Shown in pieces: positions 32,638-41,726 of a DNA stretch of 64,000 nt (within the stretch, counting starts at the first letter, position 1; the number at the start of each line of letters is the position of its first letter). The DNA lies in NCBI GenBank assembly GCA_036504155.1, contig DASXVQ010000060.1, positions 1-64,000 of the forward strand, in the 5' to 3' direction. The DNA comes from JACRCT01 sp036504155 (lineage in GTDB: Bacteria > Myxococcota > Myxococcia > Myxococcales > UBA5297). Position numbers and translations under genes: made by a program. The notes under the pieces were generated by a model. That model saw only the letters and a list, made by a program, of their open reading frames with translations. It was not told the DNA's origin and made no database searches.

Positions 32638-32775
32638 GGCGGTGGGTAGAGCCCGCCCTCCGTGGCGGGGGCGGCAGTCGTCGGGCGGTCATCCGACCGC
32701 CACGAGCGACCGACCACCGCGACCGCCGCGAGCGACCGACACGCCCCCGGCACAGAGGCCGGGCACTACCCCGCG
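32638..32775. repeat. Composite repeat of about 135 bp (second copy)
   Basis: Begins GGTGGGTAGAGCCCGCCCTC and ends CCCCGGCACAGAGGCCGGGC ACTACCCC. Inside are GGCAGTCGTCGGGCGG and two GCGAGCGACCGAC segments. The order of parts equals that of 12819-12945, including the internal GGCAGTYGTCGGGCG and the CACGCCCCCGGCAC end. It lies between the converging GMC and oligopeptidase genes. Confidence 0.7.
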
Positions 32776-32800
32776 GCGTTCTCCGGCAGGGAAGACAGGG

Positions 32801-34912
32801 TCAGAGCTTCTCCACCCCGAGCTGCCACAGCAGGAACGCCCAGGTGTACGCCCGCTCCTTGAGCCGGTCGTACCGCCCGCTCTTCCCGCCGTGCCCCGCG
32901 GGCTCCATCTTGATGTTGAAGACGAGCGGGTTCTGGTTGGTCTTCAGCGTCCGCAGCTTCGCCACGTACTTCGCCGGCTCCCAGTACATGACCTGCGAGT
33001 CGTTGTAGCTGCTCTCCACCAGCATCGTCGGGTAGGCCCGCGCGGCCAGGTTCTCGTAGGGGCTGTAGGGGATCATGGTCCGGTACTGCTCCGGGATCTT
33101 CGGGTTGCCCCACTCCTCGAACTCGCCGACGGTCAGCGGCAGGCTCTCGTCGTACATGCTGTTGATGACGTCCACGAACGGCACCGCCGCCAGCACCACC
33201 TTGAAGAGGTCCGGACGCAGGTTGGTCGACGCGGCCACCAGCAGCCCGCCGGCGCTCCCGCCGTAGATCGCCAGGCGGTCCTTGGTCGTGTAGCCCTGCC
33301 CGACGAGGTGCTCGGCCGCGGCGATGAAGTCGGTGAACGAGTTCATCTTGTTCTCCATGCGCCCCTGGTCGTGCCACTTCTTCCCCAGCTCGCCGCCGCC
33401 GCGCACGAACGCGCTCGCAAAGATCACCCCGCGGTCGACGAGGCTGAAGACGTTCGAGCTGAACGCGGCGTCCTCGGGGACGCCGTAGGCTCCGTAGCCG
33501 TAGAGCAGCACCGGGTGCGTGCCGTCGCGCACGAGGCCCTTCTGGTGCAGCAGCCAGACCGGGACCTGCGCGCCGTCCTTGGCGGGCGCCCAGACCAGCT
33601 CCACCTCGTAGCGCGCGGGGTCGTAGCCGCCGAGCACCGGCTGCTGCTTGAGCAGGGTCCGCTGGCGGGTGGTGACGTCGTAGTCGTAGACCGACGGCGG
33701 CGTGATCGGCGACTGGTAGTTGAGCCGGTAGAGCCGGGCGTCCCACTCGCGGTTGGTGTCCGGCCCGGCGTAGTAGGCCTTCTCCGGGAACTCCACCCGG
33801 TGCGACTCGCCGCTCGCCTGGCTCACGACGCGCAGCTGCGGGAAGCCGCCCTCGCGCTCGAGCAGGACGTAGAAGTCCCGGAACATGTCCACGTCCTCGA
33901 GCATCACGTCCTCGCGGCAGCCGACCAGCTCCTTCCAGCTCGCCTTGGACGGATCGGAGACCGGCGCGGTCACCAGCCGGAAGTTGCGGCAGCCGGCGTC
34001 GTTGCTGCGGATGTAGAAGACGCCCTCGCGGTGGTCCACGTAGTACTCGTGGCCCGCCTCGCGCCCGAGGATGAGCTTGGGCGAGTCCGCCGGCTGGTCC
34101 GCGTCGAGCCAGCTCTCCTCGCTGGTGGTGTGGCTGGTGGACTCGAGCAGGAGCATCCGGTCGTCGCGCGTGCGGCCCACGGAGAGGTCGAAGTGCTCGT
34201 CCTTCTCCTCGTAGACCAGCTCGTCCTTCGCCGAGCCCAGCGTGTGCCGGTACGCCTGGTACGAGCGCTTGGAGGTCTCGTCCTCCACCGTGTAGAGCAG
34301 CGTCTTGTCGTCGTTGAACCACGCCACGCTCGTCACGCGCGGGATCGCCTCGGCGCCGTCGCGCCCGGTGCCGAGGTCGCGGATGCGCAGCGTGTACTGG
34401 CGGAAGCCGGTCTCGTCGGTCAGGTACGCCAGCAGCCCGCCGCCGGGGCTGACGGCCTGCATCGGCACCGAGAGGAACTCCTTGCCCTGCGCCAGCTGGT
34501 TCAGGTCGAGGAGGATCTCCTCCGGCGCCTCCAGGGTGCCCTTCTTGCGGCAATGCACCGGGTACTGCTTGCCCTTCTCGGTGCGCGAGTAGTACCAGGC
34601 GCCCTTCATGCGGAACGGCACGTCGACGTCGGTCTCCTGGATTCGCGAGACCATCTCCCGGTAGAGCCGCTCCCGCAGCGCCGCGGTCGGCTTCATGAAC
34701 GCGTCGGCGTAGGCCCGCTCGGCCTTCAAGTAGCTCTCGACCTCGGGCGTGCCCTTCTGCCGCAGCCAGAAGTAGTCGTCGACGAACTTGTCGCCATGGA
34801 GCTCGCGCACCTGGGGATGCCGCGGCGCGACGGGCGGGGTCAGCGAGGAGGTCGTGGCGCAGCCGGCGAGCAGCAACGCGACGAGCACGGCGGCGAGGTT
34901 GGATGGGCGCAT
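32801..34912 (-). CDS. ptrB: Oligopeptidase B-type S9 serine peptidase, lipoprotein
   Basis: 703 residues from ATG 34912. An N-terminal lipobox (ALLLAGC) makes this a secreted lipoprotein, unlike cytosolic E. coli PtrB. The propeller covers about residues 90-430. The alpha/beta-hydrolase domain carries the catalytic serine in YGGSAGGLL, preceded by the S9A signature region RGGGELGKKWHDQGRM and DFIAAAEHLV. The Asp would lie in the FNIKM region and the His in PAGHGG near the C-terminus. It is expected to cut short peptides after basic residues. It is a single gene after a repeat; the upstream 130 bp before the kinase gene is non-coding. Confidence 0.87.
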   Translation of the reverse strand: MRPSNLAAVLVALLLAGCATTSSLTPPVAPRHPQVRELHGDKFVDDYFWLRQKGTPEVESYLKAERAYADAFMKPTAALRERLYREMVSRIQETDVDVPFRMKGAWYYSRTEKGKQYPVHCRKKGTLEAPEEILLDLNQLAQGKEFLSVPMQAVSPGGGLLAYLTDETGFRQYTLRIRDLGTGRDGAEAIPRVTSVAWFNDDKTLLYTVEDETSKRSYQAYRHTLGSAKDELVYEEKDEHFDLSVGRTRDDRMLLLESTSHTTSEESWLDADQPADSPKLILGREAGHEYYVDHREGVFYIRSNDAGCRNFRLVTAPVSDPSKASWKELVGCREDVMLEDVDMFRDFYVLLEREGGFPQLRVVSQASGESHRVEFPEKAYYAGPDTNREWDARLYRLNYQSPITPPSVYDYDVTTRQRTLLKQQPVLGGYDPARYEVELVWAPAKDGAQVPVWLLHQKGLVRDGTHPVLLYGYGAYGVPEDAAFSSNVFSLVDRGVIFASAFVRGGGELGKKWHDQGRMENKMNSFTDFIAAAEHLVGQGYTTKDRLAIYGGSAGGLLVAASTNLRPDLFKVVLAAVPFVDVINSMYDESLPLTVGEFEEWGNPKIPEQYRTMIPYSPYENLAARAYPTMLVESSYNDSQVMYWEPAKYVAKLRTLKTNQNPLVFNIKMEPAGHGGKSGRYDRLKERAYTWAFLLWQLGVEKL

Positions 34913-35042
34913 GAAGGCTCCGGGGAAGGCCCGGAGCCTACCTCGCAACAATCCGGATTTACTGACGTTCCTGGAGGGCCCTCGCGGCCCGTCGCCACAA
35001 ACCCCCGGACTTCCTAGGGAATCCTGAGACGGGCCCGCATCA

Positions 35043-37181
35043 TCATATGGGCGCGAGCGGCCCTGCCCTGCTCGGGACGGGGACGAGCTCCCCAACGGCG
35101 ATCACCAGCTGCCGCGGATCCACCGGCTTCTTCACGAACCGGTCGAAGCCGGCGGACATCGCCCGGCGCGCGTCCTCCGGGCGGACCATCGCGGTCAGCG
35201 CCGCGGCCGGGATGGTGATGCCCCGCTCCCGGGCCTCGCGCAGCAGGGCGAACCCGTCCTCTCCCGGCATCGCCAGGTCGCTCAGCAGCACGTTGGCCCA
35301 TCCGCGCTCGAGCGCCGCGAGCGCGTTGGGCACGTCCGCGGCCAGCTGGAACTCCGCGCCCTCGTCGCGCAGCAGCTCGCCGATCAGCTCGCGCGTGTCC
35401 GGATCGTCGTCGACGACCAGCGCCTTGATCCCCGCCAGCTCCTGGGCATAGGTCGACCGGCCCTCCGCCGTCGCGGATTCGGGGCGAGCGTCGGCGGTGG
35501 CCCACCGCGGCGGCAGCGAGACCGTGAACGTGGTCCCGCGCCCTTCGCCTTCGCTCTGGGCGGAGACGGTGCCGCCGTGCAGCCGCACCAGCCGCTGCAC
35601 GATGGCGAGGCCCAGCCCCAGCCCGCCGAAGCGCCGCGTCGTCGAGCTGTCGGCCTGCCGGAAGGGCTCGAAGACGTGCGGCAGGAACGCCGGGTCGATG
35701 CCCCGGCCGGTGTCGCGCACGACGATCCGCGGTCCCTCGAGCGAACCCTCCAGCCGCACCTCCACCCGCCCGCCCGGCGGCGTGAACTTCACGGCGTTCG
35801 AGACGAGGTTCCACACCACCTGCTCCAGGCGCTTCGCGTCGCCGAGGTAGTGCGGCAGCGGCGCGGCGATCACCTCCAGCGCCAAGGCGTGCGAGAGGGC
35901 GACGGGCCGCACCGTCTCCACCGCGACCTGCACCACGTGGGTGAGATCGATCGGGGCGGTGACGAGCTGCACCTTGCCCGCGGCGATGCGCGAGACGTCG
36001 AGCAGGTCGTCGATGATCTGCGCCAGCGACCGGGCGTTGCGCTCGATGGCGGCCAGGCCCCTGACCTGGTCGGGCCGCGGCGACCCCCGCGAGCCGAGCA
36101 GGGTGGACCAACCGAGGATGGAGGTCAGCGGCGTGCGCAGCTCGTGGGAGACGATGGCCAGAAACTCGTCCTTGGTGTGGTTGGCCTCGCGCACGTCGCG
36201 GTAGAGCTCGGCGTTCTGCAGGGCGGCCGCGGCGCGGCTGGCGAAGTCGGAGGCGAGCTTGGCCTGCGAGGCGGTCCAGCGCTCCTCGCACTTCAGGTTG
36301 GCCAGCAGCAGCCCGCCGCGGACGCTCCCGCGAGAGGTCAGCGGCAGCACGAGCGCGCAGTGCATCCCCAGCTTGCCCCAGAGCCGGCGCTCCTCCGGGT
36401 CGCGCACCGAGGCTTCCAAGCCCTCGTCGGTGATGTCGCGCAGGCGCTGCTCCTCTCCCGAGACGAGGCAGGCCCCGACCCCCAGCTGGTCACCCTCGGG
36501 CATCGGGAAGCGGCGCTGGAGCTCCTGGGCGATCTCCCGGTGCTCGGCGTGGCGGCACGCCATCCCCAGCCGCAGGAGCGAGCCGTCGGGGCGGCGCTGG
36601 TAGACCGCGGCGACCTCCGCCAGGCGCTCGATCGCCAAGGCGAGGACGCTCTCGACGGTGTCGCGCACGTCCAGCGAGGCGCCGAGCCGCACGCCCGCGC
36701 GCACCAGGAACTCCAGGGCCTCTTCGGCCCGCCGGCGCTCGGTCACGTCCCGGGCGACCGCCACCACGTAGCGCGACCGCTCGAAGGCCACCTCGGCCAC
36801 CTGGACCTCGACGGGGATCGCGACCCCGCCGGCCCCGTGCAGCGTGGCGATGCGCCGGGTTCCTCCCGAGGGAACCCGCGCCAGCTCGGCGATCTCCGGC
36901 AGCGCCTCCCGGGTCTGCTTGCCCACCAGCCCCTCGCGGGGACGGCCGAGCATGCGGCACGCCGCCTCGCTCACGTCGGCGAGGCGGCCTCCGGGCAGCT
37001 CGATGAGGAAGATGGCGTCGCTGGCCTGGTCGAGCAGCGTCCGGAACCGCTCCAGCTCGTCGAGGCGCCGGCGCAGCTCCGGGTAGTAGCTCTTGCGCAG
37101 CGACTGCTCGCCCAGCCCGATGATGCGCCGGCGCAGCTCCTCGGGACTGCCACCCGAGCCGGAATCAGAGCGCCTCCTCAT
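35043..37181 (-). CDS. Hybrid sensor histidine kinase / response regulator (PAS-GAF-HK-REC)
   Basis: 712 residues, no membrane segment, so cytosolic. Domains in order: PAS (about 45-155, FRTLLDQASDAIFLIE), GAF (about 165-315), HisKA with phosphoacceptor His in SHELRTPLTSILGW (about 345), HATPase (about 440-555; NLVSNAVKFTPPGG, DTGRGID, GGLGLGLAIV) and a C-terminal receiver (about 590-705; VVDDDPDTRELI, Asp in LLSDLAMPG, FVKKPVD). It senses an unknown internal signal and phosphorylates its own receiver. Its start overlaps the end of the Fe-ADH gene by 17 bp, so the two are co-transcribed. No output regulator is adjacent. Confidence 0.93.
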   Translation of the reverse strand: MRRRSDSGSGGSPEELRRRIIGLGEQSLRKSYYPELRRRLDELERFRTLLDQASDAIFLIELPGGRLADVSEAACRMLGRPREGLVGKQTREALPEIAELARVPSGGTRRIATLHGAGGVAIPVEVQVAEVAFERSRYVVAVARDVTERRRAEEALEFLVRAGVRLGASLDVRDTVESVLALAIERLAEVAAVYQRRPDGSLLRLGMACRHAEHREIAQELQRRFPMPEGDQLGVGACLVSGEEQRLRDITDEGLEASVRDPEERRLWGKLGMHCALVLPLTSRGSVRGGLLLANLKCEERWTASQAKLASDFASRAAAALQNAELYRDVREANHTKDEFLAIVSHELRTPLTSILGWSTLLGSRGSPRPDQVRGLAAIERNARSLAQIIDDLLDVSRIAAGKVQLVTAPIDLTHVVQVAVETVRPVALSHALALEVIAAPLPHYLGDAKRLEQVVWNLVSNAVKFTPPGGRVEVRLEGSLEGPRIVVRDTGRGIDPAFLPHVFEPFRQADSSTTRRFGGLGLGLAIVQRLVRLHGGTVSAQSEGEGRGTTFTVSLPPRWATADARPESATAEGRSTYAQELAGIKALVVDDDPDTRELIGELLRDEGAEFQLAADVPNALAALERGWANVLLSDLAMPGEDGFALLREARERGITIPAAALTAMVRPEDARRAMSAGFDRFVKKPVDPRQLVIAVGELVPVPSRAGPLAPI

Positions 37182-38331
37182 AGAGGACCTCGAGGTCGCG
37201 GCGCGCCACCGGCCGCGGGTTGGTCACCGCGCAGGGGTCGAGCGAGGCGTGCTCCGCCAACTCCGGCACGTCGCTGCGGTGCACTCCCCAGACTCCCAGC
37301 GAGGCGTCGAGCCCAAGCTCGACGCGCAGGTGGTCGAGCGCCGCGAGCAGCGCAGCCTTCTTCTCCTTCGTGCGCATCCCCCGGAGGTCCAGCCCCATCG
37401 CCGCGCCCACCTGGTCGTAGCGTTCGGCCGCCGAAGGGTAGTTGAAGCGCAGCACCGGCTCGAGCAGCAGCGCGTTGCACTCGCCGTGCGGCAGGTCGAG
37501 CAGCCCGCCCAGGCTGTGCGCCAGCGCGTGGACCGCGCCCAGGCTCGCGTTGGAGAACGCCAGCCCTGCCTCCAGGCTGCCCAGCATCACCTGGGTGCGC
37601 AGCCCCACGTCCCGAGGGTTCTTCACCGAGGGCAGCAGGTTGGGCCAGACGAGCCGGATGGCCTGCAGCGCGTGGAGGTCGGTCAGCGGAGAGTGGGCGT
37701 TGGAGGCGAAGGCCTCGATGGCGTGGACCAGCGCGTCCATCCCCGTCGAGGCGGCGAGGCGCGGCTCCAGGGTCGTCAGCGTGACCGGGTCCACCAGCGC
37801 GATGTCCGGCACCACCGCCTTGCTGATCACCGCCACCTTCGTCCGCTCGACCGGGTCGCTGAAGATGGCGAACTGCGACACGTCCGCCGAGGTCCCGCCG
37901 GTGGTCGGCACGCAGATGAGCGGCGGAATGGGCAGCGGCACGCGGTCCACGCCCTCGTACTCCAGGATGTGCCCGCCGTTGGCGCTGACGATGCCGATGC
38001 CCTTGGCCGTGTCGATGACGCTGCCCCCGCCGACGGCCACCAGCAGGTCGCAGCCCTCGACCCGGGCGTAGGCAGCCCCGGCCATCACCTCCTCGGCGCG
38101 GGGATTGGGCGAGACGCCGGTGAAGATCGAGGCCGGGACGCCGGCCTCCGCCAGGTCGGCCGCCGCCTCGCCCGTCCAACCCGCGCGGACCACGCCCGGG
38201 TCGCTGACGAGCAGCGCCCGGCGCGCCCCCAGGTTTCGCGCGTAGCGCCCGACGAGCTTGCGGGCGCCTGGCCCGAAGACGATCTCCGGGGCGACGAACT
38301 TGCGGAGCTCCTCGAACACCGATTCGGTCAT
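37165..38331 (-). CDS. Iron-containing (group III) alcohol dehydrogenase
   Basis: 388 residues. Nucleotide motif GGGSVIDTAKG at about 100-110 and the TTGGTSADVS block; metal ligands expected from GMDALVHAIEAF, GAVHALAHSLGG and LPHGECNALLLEPVL, all present. Such enzymes oxidise or reduce alcohols, aldehydes or lactaldehyde with NAD(P) and Fe or Zn; the substrate here is not determined. The coupled histidine kinase gene downstream (17-bp overlap) is an unusual partner and may sense the pathway. Start ATG 38331; the upstream gap of about 750 bases is non-coding. Confidence 0.9.
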   Translation of the reverse strand: MTESVFEELRKFVAPEIVFGPGARKLVGRYARNLGARRALLVSDPGVVRAGWTGEAAADLAEAGVPASIFTGVSPNPRAEEVMAGAAYARVEGCDLLVAVGGGSVIDTAKGIGIVSANGGHILEYEGVDRVPLPIPPLICVPTTGGTSADVSQFAIFSDPVERTKVAVISKAVVPDIALVDPVTLTTLEPRLAASTGMDALVHAIEAFASNAHSPLTDLHALQAIRLVWPNLLPSVKNPRDVGLRTQVMLGSLEAGLAFSNASLGAVHALAHSLGGLLDLPHGECNALLLEPVLRFNYPSAAERYDQVGAAMGLDLRGMRTKEKKAALLAALDHLRVELGLDASLGVWGVHRSDVPELAEHASLDPCAVTNPRPVARRDLEVLYEEAL

Positions 38332-38454
38332 GCGCCAAGCCGCTCCTCGGGCTTCACCCGGTGGGCGGAGCCTGGGGAAATGTGGGGCCGTCAGTAGCGT
38401 CCGGCCTCCGTGTCAGGTCGGACGGGCGGCGGGGCGCCACTAAAACCAGAGCTC

Positions 38455-38523
38455 GCTCGGTCGATGGGCGCCGAGGCCGCCGTGAGCGCGTGCGCCACGA
38501 TGTTGAAGTCGACGGCCAGCTCG
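38455..38523 (-). pseudogene. Fragment of a M48/TerB gene 3' end
   Basis: On the minus strand this segment reads A-V-D-F-N-I-V-A-H-A-L-T-A-A-S-A-P-I-D. It nearly repeats the last residues of the intact gene at 39083-40336 (V-D-F-S-V-V-A-H-T-L-A-A-A-S-A-P-I-D). The stop TGA of the intact copy is CGA here, so the frame reads on. Similarity ends at about 38523. It is a short leftover of a duplicated or deleted gene copy. Confidence 0.7.
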
Positions 38524-38830
38524 TCGCTGGAAGGTGAGAGCAGGGGTTTCGGTCGCCCTTCAGTCTTCAGTCGGTGGCCCGCCCCCCTGCCCCTCCCAGG
38601 GCTGCCGGCGCTGACGCTCTGCCTCGACTCGCCTCTTCGCTTTGCATTGCTCCTCTCCCGCTCGGCGAGGGAGGGGAGACACTGTCTGCTCGTTTCGACC
38701 TCCTCGGAACTCGGGGCGCGTCTTTCTCGAAGATCTCGCTCCCGTGTTCCGCGGAGGCCGCCGAAGGCACCAAGGGTCGCAGGCGGCCGCCCGAAACTCC
38801 TCGGTAGTCCGGGCGGCGCACCGGGCGCTG

Positions 38831-38974
38831 AGCCGCAAGCGTCAGCGCGCGGAGGACACCTGCCCCGCGCAGTGACGGTCAGGGAGCCGAGCAAGGACTC
38901 ACCTGGACCCCTCGCCGACACCGGTCCCGGTCACCGCCAGGGCTCGTGTCCTCCCCGCGCTGACGCTTGGGGCT
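38831..38974. repeat. 29-bp inverted repeats bounding 144 bp
   Basis: AGCCGCAAGCGTCAGCGCGC plus GGAGGACAC at 38831-38859 is the reverse complement of 38946-38974 with two mismatches. The interior contains ACCGGTCCCGGT. No transposase is present. A MITE-like or other miniature element is possible. The remaining gap 38332-39082 shows no supportable gene apart from the fragment at 38455. Confidence 0.6.
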
Positions 38975-39082
38975 CCGTACCGCCCCTCCCTCGCCGATCG
39001 AGCGCCGAGCCCTGCGAGGCTCGGAGCCCGGTCGAGGCAGAAGTTTGAAGCAGGCAACCTTGGGATGGGTCAGGCGGCGGGC

Positions 39083-40336
39083 TCAGTCGATGGGCGCCGA
39101 GGCCGCCGCGAGCGTGTGCGCCACGACGCTGAAGTCGACGCCCAGCTTGGTGGAGATGGAGCGCAGCGCCTCGAGCTCCAGGTCGTCCACGCTGCCGTCG
39201 GCGCCCGCGATGATCGTCAGGTGCTGCATCAGCTGGGCGCGGCGCAGCAGCGGGACGTTGCTCTCGACCACGGCCTTGATGCGGCCGTCGAGGTCCTTCT
39301 TGGCGGTGTCCACGCGCTGGGCGAGGTTCTCGACCTCCTCGTTGCCTAGCAGGGTGCCGAGCGCCTCGACCTCCGAGTCCTCGACGACGCCGTTGGCCGC
39401 GGCCACGACCGCGCCGGCGCTGAAGAGCAGGCGGCGCAAGAGGTCGCTCTGCTCGTTCTTCTCCTCGAGGTAGCCGGGGTCCATCAGCTGCATGTCCTTG
39501 CCGACCATCTCCTCGAGCTGCTCGTCGGTGAGGGTGCCGGCGCCGCGGTCGACGGCCTTCTTGTAAATCTGGCTCTGCGAGAAGGCGTAGATGGCGCGCA
39601 CGCGCACCGGGCTGTACGGGTGCGTGGAGAAGCAGTCCAGGTCGTCGCGGCTGGCGTCGTACTCCTTGTCGCGGGCCAGCGGCACGCTGCCCAGCGCGGT
39701 GACCTGCGCGGCATACGAGGCGAGGTCCGGCCGCACGCGCGGGGTGGACGTGCCCGAGGCCAGCTTGAAGAACCCGCTGGCGGCGGCGTCCGGGTCCTGC
39801 GCGCAGACCAGGCCCACGCGGTCGGCGGACAGCTCGGCGGCTCGGGCCCAGGCGTACAGCTGCAGCGCGACCGGGCGGCTGACCAGCGGCACCGCGGCGC
39901 GCTCGACCAGCGTCAGCGCGGGCATCGGCAGCCGGAAGTGATCGAAGACGGCGTGGCCCAGCTCGTGGCCGAGGACGAACTGCAGCTCCTCGGGGGTGAA
40001 GCACTCGACCAGGCGCGAGGAGAGCACGATGACCAGCGGCCCGCTCGCGTTCTTCATGCAGGTCGCCTGGAACATCGGATCCGGCTTGATGTAGAGCTCG
40101 ATGGGCCGGTCGAACTTCAACAGCTCGCGGCAGCGGGCGACGCTGTCGGCGATCTCCGGGCTCATCGAGCGGGTGAGGCGCAGCGAGTGGGTCAAGAGCG
40201 CGCGCCGGGGGCCGAAGCCGCGGCCGCTCCACATCTCGTGGATCTTGGCGACGCCCTTCTTGACGTCCTGGCGTGAAGACAGCTCGTCCTGGAGGGCCTT
40301 CTCGCGCTTGACCTGCAGGCTCTTGGCGTCGACCAC
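39083..40336 (-). CDS. M48-family metallopeptidase with C-terminal TerB-like domain
   Basis: 417 residues. Zinc-peptidase motif HELGH (about residues 120-124) with the downstream Glu in ARAAELSADRVG (about 168). The surrounding blocks (VIVLSSRLVECFTPEELQFV, STHPYSPVRVRAI) are typical of M48 peptidases such as HtpX and Ste24. There are no membrane helices, so it is soluble. The last 130 residues hold TerB-like acidic motifs (AAANGVVEDSEVEAL, AGADGSVDDLELEAL). It is probably co-transcribed with the stand-alone TerB-like gene 94 bp upstream, hinting that the two act together. A 3' fragment of a paralogue lies at 38455-38523. Confidence 0.88.
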   Translation of the reverse strand: MVDAKSLQVKREKALQDELSSRQDVKKGVAKIHEMWSGRGFGPRRALLTHSLRLTRSMSPEIADSVARCRELLKFDRPIELYIKPDPMFQATCMKNASGPLVIVLSSRLVECFTPEELQFVLGHELGHAVFDHFRLPMPALTLVERAAVPLVSRPVALQLYAWARAAELSADRVGLVCAQDPDAAASGFFKLASGTSTPRVRPDLASYAAQVTALGSVPLARDKEYDASRDDLDCFSTHPYSPVRVRAIYAFSQSQIYKKAVDRGAGTLTDEQLEEMVGKDMQLMDPGYLEEKNEQSDLLRRLLFSAGAVVAAANGVVEDSEVEALGTLLGNEEVENLAQRVDTAKKDLDGRIKAVVESNVPLLRRAQLMQHLTIIAGADGSVDDLELEALRSISTKLGVDFSVVAHTLAAASAPID

Positions 40337-40373
40337 GGCGCACCTCGCTGCGGCAGGATGGTTCGAAATGGAG

Positions 40374-40405
40374 GGGCCCCGGCTCCACGAAGGACGCCGG
40401 GGCCC
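40374..40405. terminator. Hairpin between TerB-like and M48 genes
   Basis: GGGCCCCGGC (40374-40383) and GCCGGGGCCC (40396-40405) pair across 12 bases. No U-tract follows. It may reduce read-through from the TerB-like gene into the M48 gene. Confidence 0.5.
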
Positions 40406-40430
40406 GGGATGGCAGGTGCGGCGTCTGCGC

Positions 40431-40871
40431 TCAGACCTTCTGGTACTTCATGTTCAGGACCTCGAGGACCTTGCTGGCGGTCTCGTCGTCCACGTTGAGC
40501 ACGCGCTGCATGCTCTCGAGGATCTCGTCCTCGGCCTCGTCCACGTCGCCGCTGGCCATGGCGATGTCGGCGGCGAGCACGAACATCTTCCTCTTCAGGA
40601 TGGGCGAGGACAGATCGGCCAGGGACTTCACGCTCTCGGGCATCGAGGGGCAGCGCGCCAGGATCTTCTTGGCGGCGAACAGGACCTCCTGGAAGTCCTT
40701 GCCCTCGAACTCCGGCAACTGCATGAAGTAGCCCTCGACGGTCGCGATCTCGGCGTCCTCGATCGTCCCGTCGGCGCCGGCCATGCACATCATGCCGTGG
40801 AGCAACAGCGCGTCGTCGGCCGGCTTCTTCTGCGGCGTGGTGGCCTTCGTCAGCTTGCTCAGCAGACCCAT
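40431..40871 (-). CDS. TerB-like protein
   Basis: 146 residues. All-helical TerB family with the metal-binding acidic pattern MAGADGTIEDAEIATVEGYF near residue 30-50 and a second acidic helix ASGDVDEAEDEILESM. TerB proteins were found with tellurite resistance, but in most genomes they act in membrane-linked stress or processing complexes. Here the only partner is an M48 peptidase that itself ends in a TerB-like domain. The start MGLLSKLTKAT is basic. No tellurite genes (terC, terD) occur in the window. Confidence 0.87.
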   Translation of the reverse strand: MGLLSKLTKATTPQKKPADDALLLHGMMCMAGADGTIEDAEIATVEGYFMQLPEFEGKDFQEVLFAAKKILARCPSMPESVKSLADLSSPILKRKMFVLAADIAMASGDVDEAEDEILESMQRVLNVDDETASKVLEVLNMKYQKV

Positions 40872-40928
40872 GGTGTTCCTCCCACTTTTTGCTTCGTTAG
40901 GTGCTGCGTTGGAACTCCGAACCGCTAA

Positions 40929-41156
40929 CTAGCGCGCGGCCTTCTTCTTCTTGGTCACGCCCTTCGCCTTCGTCGCGCGGACGGGCTTCTTGGCCGCCTT
41001 CTTCTTCGTCGTCCAGCTGTCGAGGCTGGCGGTCTTCTTCGTCGCCCACGACTTGGTCGAGGCCTTCGCCTTGTAGGCTCCGAGCTGCGACTTCTCGGCC
41101 TTGGCGCGCGACGGTTCCGCCACCCGCTTGCCGTACTCCTTGATCAGCCGCTTCAC
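40929..41156 (-). CDS. Small Lys/Ala-rich basic protein
   Basis: 75 residues from GTG 41156, chosen because AGGGGGT lies just upstream and the ATGs further up belong to non-conserved sequence. The C-terminal half is a Lys/Ala/Thr-rich tail (TKKKAAKKPVRATKAKG, then TKKKKAAR), resembling bacterial histone H1-like or AlgP-type tails. It may bind nucleic acid, but nothing more can be said. It is divergent from the VOC gene and 57 bp upstream of the TerB-like gene. Confidence 0.65.
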   Translation of the reverse strand: MKRLIKEYGKRVAEPSRAKAEKSQLGAYKAKASTKSWATKKTASLDSWTTKKKAAKKPVRATKAKGVTKKKKAAR

Positions 41157-41372
41157 TTGAACCCCCCTGCCGCAGTCGCCTGGGGACCCCATCCGTGGGG
41201 CCCGGCGACTGAACGGTCCGAGCACAATAACGGCCCCGGGATGCGCCGCTCAACTCCGTCGGCCCGACAACCCGCGGCGCTGGCTTGCGCGGTCGCGTGC
41301 ACCCCGGCGCGACCGGGTGTAGTGGATGACCCGCCGCGTCATCACCAACCCGTCGATCCTGGAGGTCCACCC

Positions 41373-41717
41373 ATGAAGCTCTCGCCCGTGACCGTCGCCG
41401 TGGTCGTCAAGAACCTGAAGGCCGCCCGGAAGTTCTACACGCAGAAGCTGGGGTTGAAGGTCCTCGACGACATGGAGCACTGGCTCACCGTCGGCGCCGA
41501 CAAGAACGGCATGCGCATCCACCTGTGCGAGATGAAGCCGCAGGAGAAGGGCAACACCGGCATCCTCTTCGCGGTGGACGAGAAGACCGACAAGGCCTAC
41601 GCCGCGCTGAAGAAGAAGGGCGTGAAGTTCACCGTCCCGCCGACGCAGCACGAGTGGGGCATGGAGTGCCGCTTCGTCGACCCGGACGGCAACGAGTTCT
41701 GGCTGATGGGGAAGTAG
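41373..41717 (+). CDS. VOC/glyoxalase-fold protein
   Basis: 114 residues, ATG 41373 behind GGAGGT. One vicinal-oxygen-chelate module, beginning VTVAVVVKNLKAARKFYTQK, with GLKVLDDMEHW and ending CRFVDPDGNEFWLMG, the standard C-terminal signature. Such small proteins are dioxygenases, lyases or resistance proteins, and single modules often act as dimers. No substrate can be given from context. The region after its stop is a repeat cluster. Confidence 0.88.
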   Translation: MKLSPVTVAVVVKNLKAARKFYTQKLGLKVLDDMEHWLTVGADKNGMRIHLCEMKPQEKGNTGILFAVDEKTDKAYAALKKKGVKFTVPPTQHEWGMECRFVDPDGNEFWLMGK

Positions 41718-41726
41718 CCTCCGACA

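Noticed and set aside
40431..40871. Tellurite-resistance operon
   Set aside because: Only TerB-like domains are present; no terA, terC, terD or terE.
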